A DNA stretch of 64,000 nt. It comes from Mucilaginibacter sp. UR6-1 (GTDB lineage: Bacteria; Bacteroidota; Bacteroidia; Sphingobacteriales; Sphingobacteriaceae). Positions 60,724-64,000 of the stretch are shown here, one piece after another (the first letter of the stretch is position 1; every line of letters starts with the position of its first letter). The stretch lies in assembly GCF_020880975.1 (NCBI RefSeq), contig NZ_JAJIWP010000001.1, positions 496,001 through 560,000 on the forward strand, given 5' to 3'. The translations under genes and the position numbers were made by a program. Under the pieces are notes generated by a model, which was not told where the DNA came from, did not search any database, and saw nothing but the letters and a program-made list of their open reading frames with translations.

Positions 60724-63700
60724 ATGAAGAAAAATTACCAAAAACATGGCGGATGCCGTCTCTTTTCCATGCAAAAGAGAAAAATTTTCCTGCCGGCCTT
60801 ATTAGTCGCTATTTTCAACATTGTTGCGCACGGCGAAGTGTTCGCGGCCAAGGAATCGATAATTCATGATGATGTGATGTCAGAGCTCTTAAGTCGCATT
60901 ACAGAACAGCCGAAAATGACCGTCACGGGCACGGTGAAAGACGCAAAAGGCGACGTCCTGGCTGGTGTGACCATACAGGTTAAAGGGCAAACTGCCGCAA
61001 CCTCAACTGATGCAAACGGTAAGTTCACCATCAGTGTTGCTGATGACGCGATCCTCGTTTTCAGTTTTTTAGGTTATACCTCACAGGAGATTCCGGTTGC
61101 GGGTAAAACAGTTATCAATGTAACGATGCAGCCGTCCAACTCGGCCCTGCAGGAAGTAGTTGTAGTTGGCTATGGCACACAATCAAAGGCTAAAGTTACC
61201 GGCTCTATTAACACCGTACCGACAAAGCTGTTGACCGACCGCCCCGTGATTTCATTAAATAATGCCCTGCAGGGTACAACACCGGGCCTGACTGTCATAT
61301 CTCGTCCGGGCGATGTCGGCAGCGATATCGGCGGCATTACTGTACGTGGCCGTGGCAACCTGGGCGCACCGGAACCTTTATATGTTGTTGACGGGGTAAT
61401 TTTGGACGGTGCGTTTTTTTCGCGCATTAATCCCCGCGATGTAGAGAGTATATCCGTGTTAAAAGATGCGGCATCCGCATCGATCTACGGTTCGCGCGCG
61501 GCTAACGGCGTCATCCTGGTAACCACAAAAAAAGGCACCGGGGGCAAAGCCGTTATCGCGTACAACGGCACTTACGGTTGGCAAAAGGCAGCTTATTTAC
61601 CTAAGGTACTCGGTTCGTATGATTATGCCGTATTAAAGAACGAAGCGCTAACCAATGCCGGCAGAACGCCGCAATACACACCCGAGGTCATCCAGAAGAT
61701 CACCGGGCAGACCGATCCGGATTTGTATCCAAATAATAACTGGTACGACCTGACCCTCCGGAGCAATGCGCCGTTGCAGGAACACGAAATAAATGTTACC
61801 GGTGGGGGCAAAACCCGTTATTATGCAAGCGGTTCCTATTTAAATCAGGCATCCCTTTTCCCCGGTAAACAATTGCAGCGCTATTCGCTTCGTTCGAACA
61901 GCCAAACCCAGGTTAATGATAAACTGACCATTGGAACCAATATTTCATTCATCAGGGACGCCATAAACAACTCAAAAGGTTCACTGGATCTGTCTACCCT
62001 TGCCAGGATGACCCCATTATTTGTCAATAAACAAAGCGATGGTAACTGGGGATCGGTCAATGGGGGCAGCATCGATGTTACTCTCGCTAATAACAACCCG
62101 CTTTTTATACTCGAAAACGGTGGAAGATCTAATAGTTATGCGAACAGACTGACCACAGCCCTTGATGCCTCGTTCAAGCCGGTAGCCGGCTTATCAGTAG
62201 ATGGCAATGCTTCCTATTATACGCAATCAGAGGTATTTTCCACATTTACAGCGACAAGGCCTGCGATCATCGATTTTTTTACCAAGCAGCCCATCGCCGG
62301 CACAGGTGTGAATACCAATAATCTAAACGAGAACTGGTATACAAATTCAAGGTTGCTAACCCAAGCCACTGTTTCGTACACAAAAACTTTTGGTGAACAT
62401 GATTTTAAAGTACTAGGTGGTTCATCTTATGAATATTACAATGAGCGCGCCATTGGTGTTTCCAGGAATAAATTTCCCAGTCAAAATTTAGATGCGATCA
62501 ATGCAGGTTCAACAGATCCGGCCAATACTTCGGCTAACGGTTCGATCAATACCCGGACATTCATTTCTTATTTCAGCCGCTTAAATTACTCCTTTAGGAA
62601 CCGTTATCTGCTCGAAGGAAACCTGAGGCATGATGAATCGTCGCAATTTGCGCCAGGACACCGCGGCGGTACTTATCCATCCGCATCGGTTGGCTGGAGA
62701 ATCTCCCAGGAAAGTTTCCTGCAAAAAGCGAAATGGGTGAATGAGTTAAAGCTGCGCGGTTCCTGGGGCTTGCTGGGTAATGTCGGCAATGTTGGCTTTT
62801 ACGATTATTTCGGCGGTATATCGACAGGCAGGGGTGCATTCCTGAACGGCACGTTCGTGGATGGTGCATGGCCGGGCCGTTTACCGAGCCCATTCCTGAC
62901 CTGGGAAAAGAAGGAAATGAAAAATATAGGCGTAGATGCCACCTTGTTCAACAGAAGCCTGTCGATACAGGTAGATGCCTATGACGCATTGACTAAGAAT
63001 ATCCTGCTGAGCAATGCAAATTCAGTCCCTCAGGAAGCCGGTGTAACTTCAATTCCCAGTATAAATGCAGGCTCTGTAAGAAATAAGGGGATAGAGTTAA
63101 CCCTAAATTACAGTAATAAGATTGGTGAGGTCAACTATTCCGTAGGCGGAAACTTCACAAGGATATGGAATAAGATCGAAGATTTGAACGGCTTAAAGGA
63201 ATTACCGCCTTCCGGCTTTTACATTAACCGGGTAGGCGAAGCGATCGGATCCTATTACATGTATCAGGCCAACGGGCTTTTCAGGAATGCGGCAGAAGTG
63301 GCTGCTTCGCCATTCCAGGCCAACGGAACAGGGGCAGGCGACATTAGGTTTGTGGACCAGAACTGGGACGGAGTGATCAACGATAAGGATCGGGTAGTGG
63401 TAGGCAATGACGTGCCTTATAAGTACTATGGTGTAAACCTGTCTTTGAGTTACAAGGGTTTTGACCTCGCTGTTATCGGCCAGGGCGTTTTAGGGTTAAA
63501 AACCTATCTGGAAGGAGAGGCGTCTAATGCTTTCTTCAACGGCTCCGGTATAAGAGCCTATCACCAGGGAAGATGGACACCGGCTAATCCGGATGCGAAC
63601 GCCGTTTACCCGCGCCTGTTGCTGTCAGAAAACAATACCCAAAATACGGTGACCAATAGTTTCTGGTTATATGATGCCTCCTATTTTCGTGTTAAGGCAT

Positions 63701-63900
63701 TGACCGTGGGCTATAATTTCCCGGAGAAGATCTCAAAAAGGATCGGTGCCAGCAACATCAAGGTTTACTTCACATCAAATAACCTGTTCACCATTCGCGG
63801 TGATAAGCGCATGAAGGATTTTGATCCGGAGGCACCATCTGGCAGGCCATCTTATCCCCAGTTGAAGACGAGCTCATTGGGACTAAATGTTACTTTCTGA
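60724..63900 (+). CDS. SusC/RagA-type TonB-dependent outer-membrane transporter
   Basis: 1058-aa importer for oligosaccharides. Signal region (KIFLPALLVAIFNIVAHGEV), carboxypeptidase-regulatory-like beta domain at about 55-140 (TVTGTVKDAKGDVLAGVTIQ), TonB box-like stretch LQEVVVVGYGTQ, plug (PEPLYVVDGVIL, SISVLKDAASASIYGSRAAN) and a 22-strand-type barrel ending LGLNVTF. The terminal aromatic residue is typical of outer-membrane proteins. susD follows 20 bp downstream. Family assignment is secure; the substrate is inferred from the neighbouring glycosidases. Confidence 0.95.
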   Translation: MKKNYQKHGGCRLFSMQKRKIFLPALLVAIFNIVAHGEVFAAKESIIHDDVMSELLSRITEQPKMTVTGTVKDAKGDVLAGVTIQVKGQTAATSTDANGKFTISVADDAILVFSFLGYTSQEIPVAGKTVINVTMQPSNSALQEVVVVGYGTQSKAKVTGSINTVPTKLLTDRPVISLNNALQGTTPGLTVISRPGDVGSDIGGITVRGRGNLGAPEPLYVVDGVILDGAFFSRINPRDVESISVLKDAASASIYGSRAANGVILVTTKKGTGGKAVIAYNGTYGWQKAAYLPKVLGSYDYAVLKNEALTNAGRTPQYTPEVIQKITGQTDPDLYPNNNWYDLTLRSNAPLQEHEINVTGGGKTRYYASGSYLNQASLFPGKQLQRYSLRSNSQTQVNDKLTIGTNISFIRDAINNSKGSLDLSTLARMTPLFVNKQSDGNWGSVNGGSIDVTLANNNPLFILENGGRSNSYANRLTTALDASFKPVAGLSVDGNASYYTQSEVFSTFTATRPAIIDFFTKQPIAGTGVNTNNLNENWYTNSRLLTQATVSYTKTFGEHDFKVLGGSSYEYYNERAIGVSRNKFPSQNLDAINAGSTDPANTSANGSINTRTFISYFSRLNYSFRNRYLLEGNLRHDESSQFAPGHRGGTYPSASVGWRISQESFLQKAKWVNELKLRGSWGLLGNVGNVGFYDYFGGISTGRGAFLNGTFVDGAWPGRLPSPFLTWEKKEMKNIGVDATLFNRSLSIQVDAYDALTKNILLSNANSVPQEAGVTSIPSINAGSVRNKGIELTLNYSNKIGEVNYSVGGNFTRIWNKIEDLNGLKELPPSGFYINRVGEAIGSYYMYQANGLFRNAAEVAASPFQANGTGAGDIRFVDQNWDGVINDKDRVVVGNDVPYKYYGVNLSLSYKGFDLAVIGQGVLGLKTYLEGEASNAFFNGSGIRAYHQGRWTPANPDANAVYPRLLLSENNTQNTVTNSFWLYDASYFRVKALTVGYNFPEKISKRIGASNIKVYFTSNNLFTIRGDKRMKDFDPEAPSGRPSYPQLKTSSLGLNVTF

Positions 63901-63920
63901 TCAATTTAAAATATACTGAA

Positions 63921-64000
63921 ATGAAAAAATTTAAACTAAGATATATTGGCTATGGTGTCCTGTTCACCGCTTTTTTTGCAGCGGGGTGCAAGAAGAACCT
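63921..64000 (+). CDS. SusD-like lipoprotein, 5' end (cut by window edge)
   Basis: ATG 63921 opens MKKFKLRYIGYGVLFTAFFA followed by AGCKKN, a lipoprotein signal with its cysteine at residue 23, directly after susC. Only 26 codons are inside the window, so SusD identity rests on the lipobox and the invariant susC-susD order. The frame is open to the edge. Confidence 0.8.
   Translation, partial: MKKFKLRYIGYGVLFTAFFAAGCKKN

Overview
The window looks like the chromosome of a Sphingobacteriaceae-type Bacteroidota (Mucilaginibacter/Pedobacter-like). The signs are a SusC/SusD pair with a hybrid two-component regulator, GH31/GH95/GH2 secreted glycosidases, DUF3347 copper proteins, weak Shine-Dalgarno signals and many pirin/HxlR/SDR genes. 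This assignment is inferred from gene content. No rRNA, tRNA or CRISPR array was seen.

Layout. (1) 1-16386, + strand: a DNA phosphorothioation defence island. It holds dndC (cut by the left edge), dndD and dndE, a terminator, a small XRE regulator whose start codon lies in a perfect inverted repeat, then dptF-dptG-dptH. A visibly A+T-richer trio follows: a PD-(D/E)XK-like nuclease, a four-helix membrane protein and a DGQHR (DndB-superfamily) protein. dndCDE would write the sulfur mark, dptFGH would attack unmarked DNA, and the trio is an unassigned accessory module. (2) 16459-19361, - strand: five genes typical of plasmid/conjugative-element cargo (DUF932, DUF1281/Api92-like and three unknowns). 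(3) 19797-31626: a stress/redox patchwork with a GNAT, two pirins, HxlR regulators, an FNR-type Crp regulator, NmrA, SDR, SnoaL-like and FMN-reductase genes, interspersed with at least five broken genes. Four FNR-box sequences lie in the intergenic regions around the Crp gene and suggest a local regulon.

(4) 31801-38814, - strand: a copper-resistance cluster (His-rich protein, two DUF3347 proteins, haem-binding protein, multicopper oxidase with a C-terminal CopB-like domain, CPH-type P1B ATPase). Perfect palindromes lie at or near both ends. A decayed SDR gene follows. (5) 40184-41981, - strand: single-domain response regulator, unknown 110-aa protein and a CBS-histidine kinase. (6) 42147-64000: a polysaccharide-utilisation locus. 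GH95 and GH31 are on the - strand, a GH2 on the + strand, followed by an ECF sigma factor, a 1370-aa hybrid two-component regulator, SusC and the beginning of SusD. The enzyme set suggests a (fuco)galacto-xyloglucan-like substrate.

(7) Wedged between the divergent GH95-GH31 and GH2 genes is a 4.5-kb module, 47456-51964. It is bounded by 23-bp inverted repeats (21/23 matches). It carries an arsenic-resistance operon (arsR, DUF6428, arsN2, arsC, acr3, metallophosphoesterase) and the wreck of a Tn7-like tnsA gene. Three similar dyad motifs precede arsR, the DUF6428 gene and acr3 and are probably ArsR operators.
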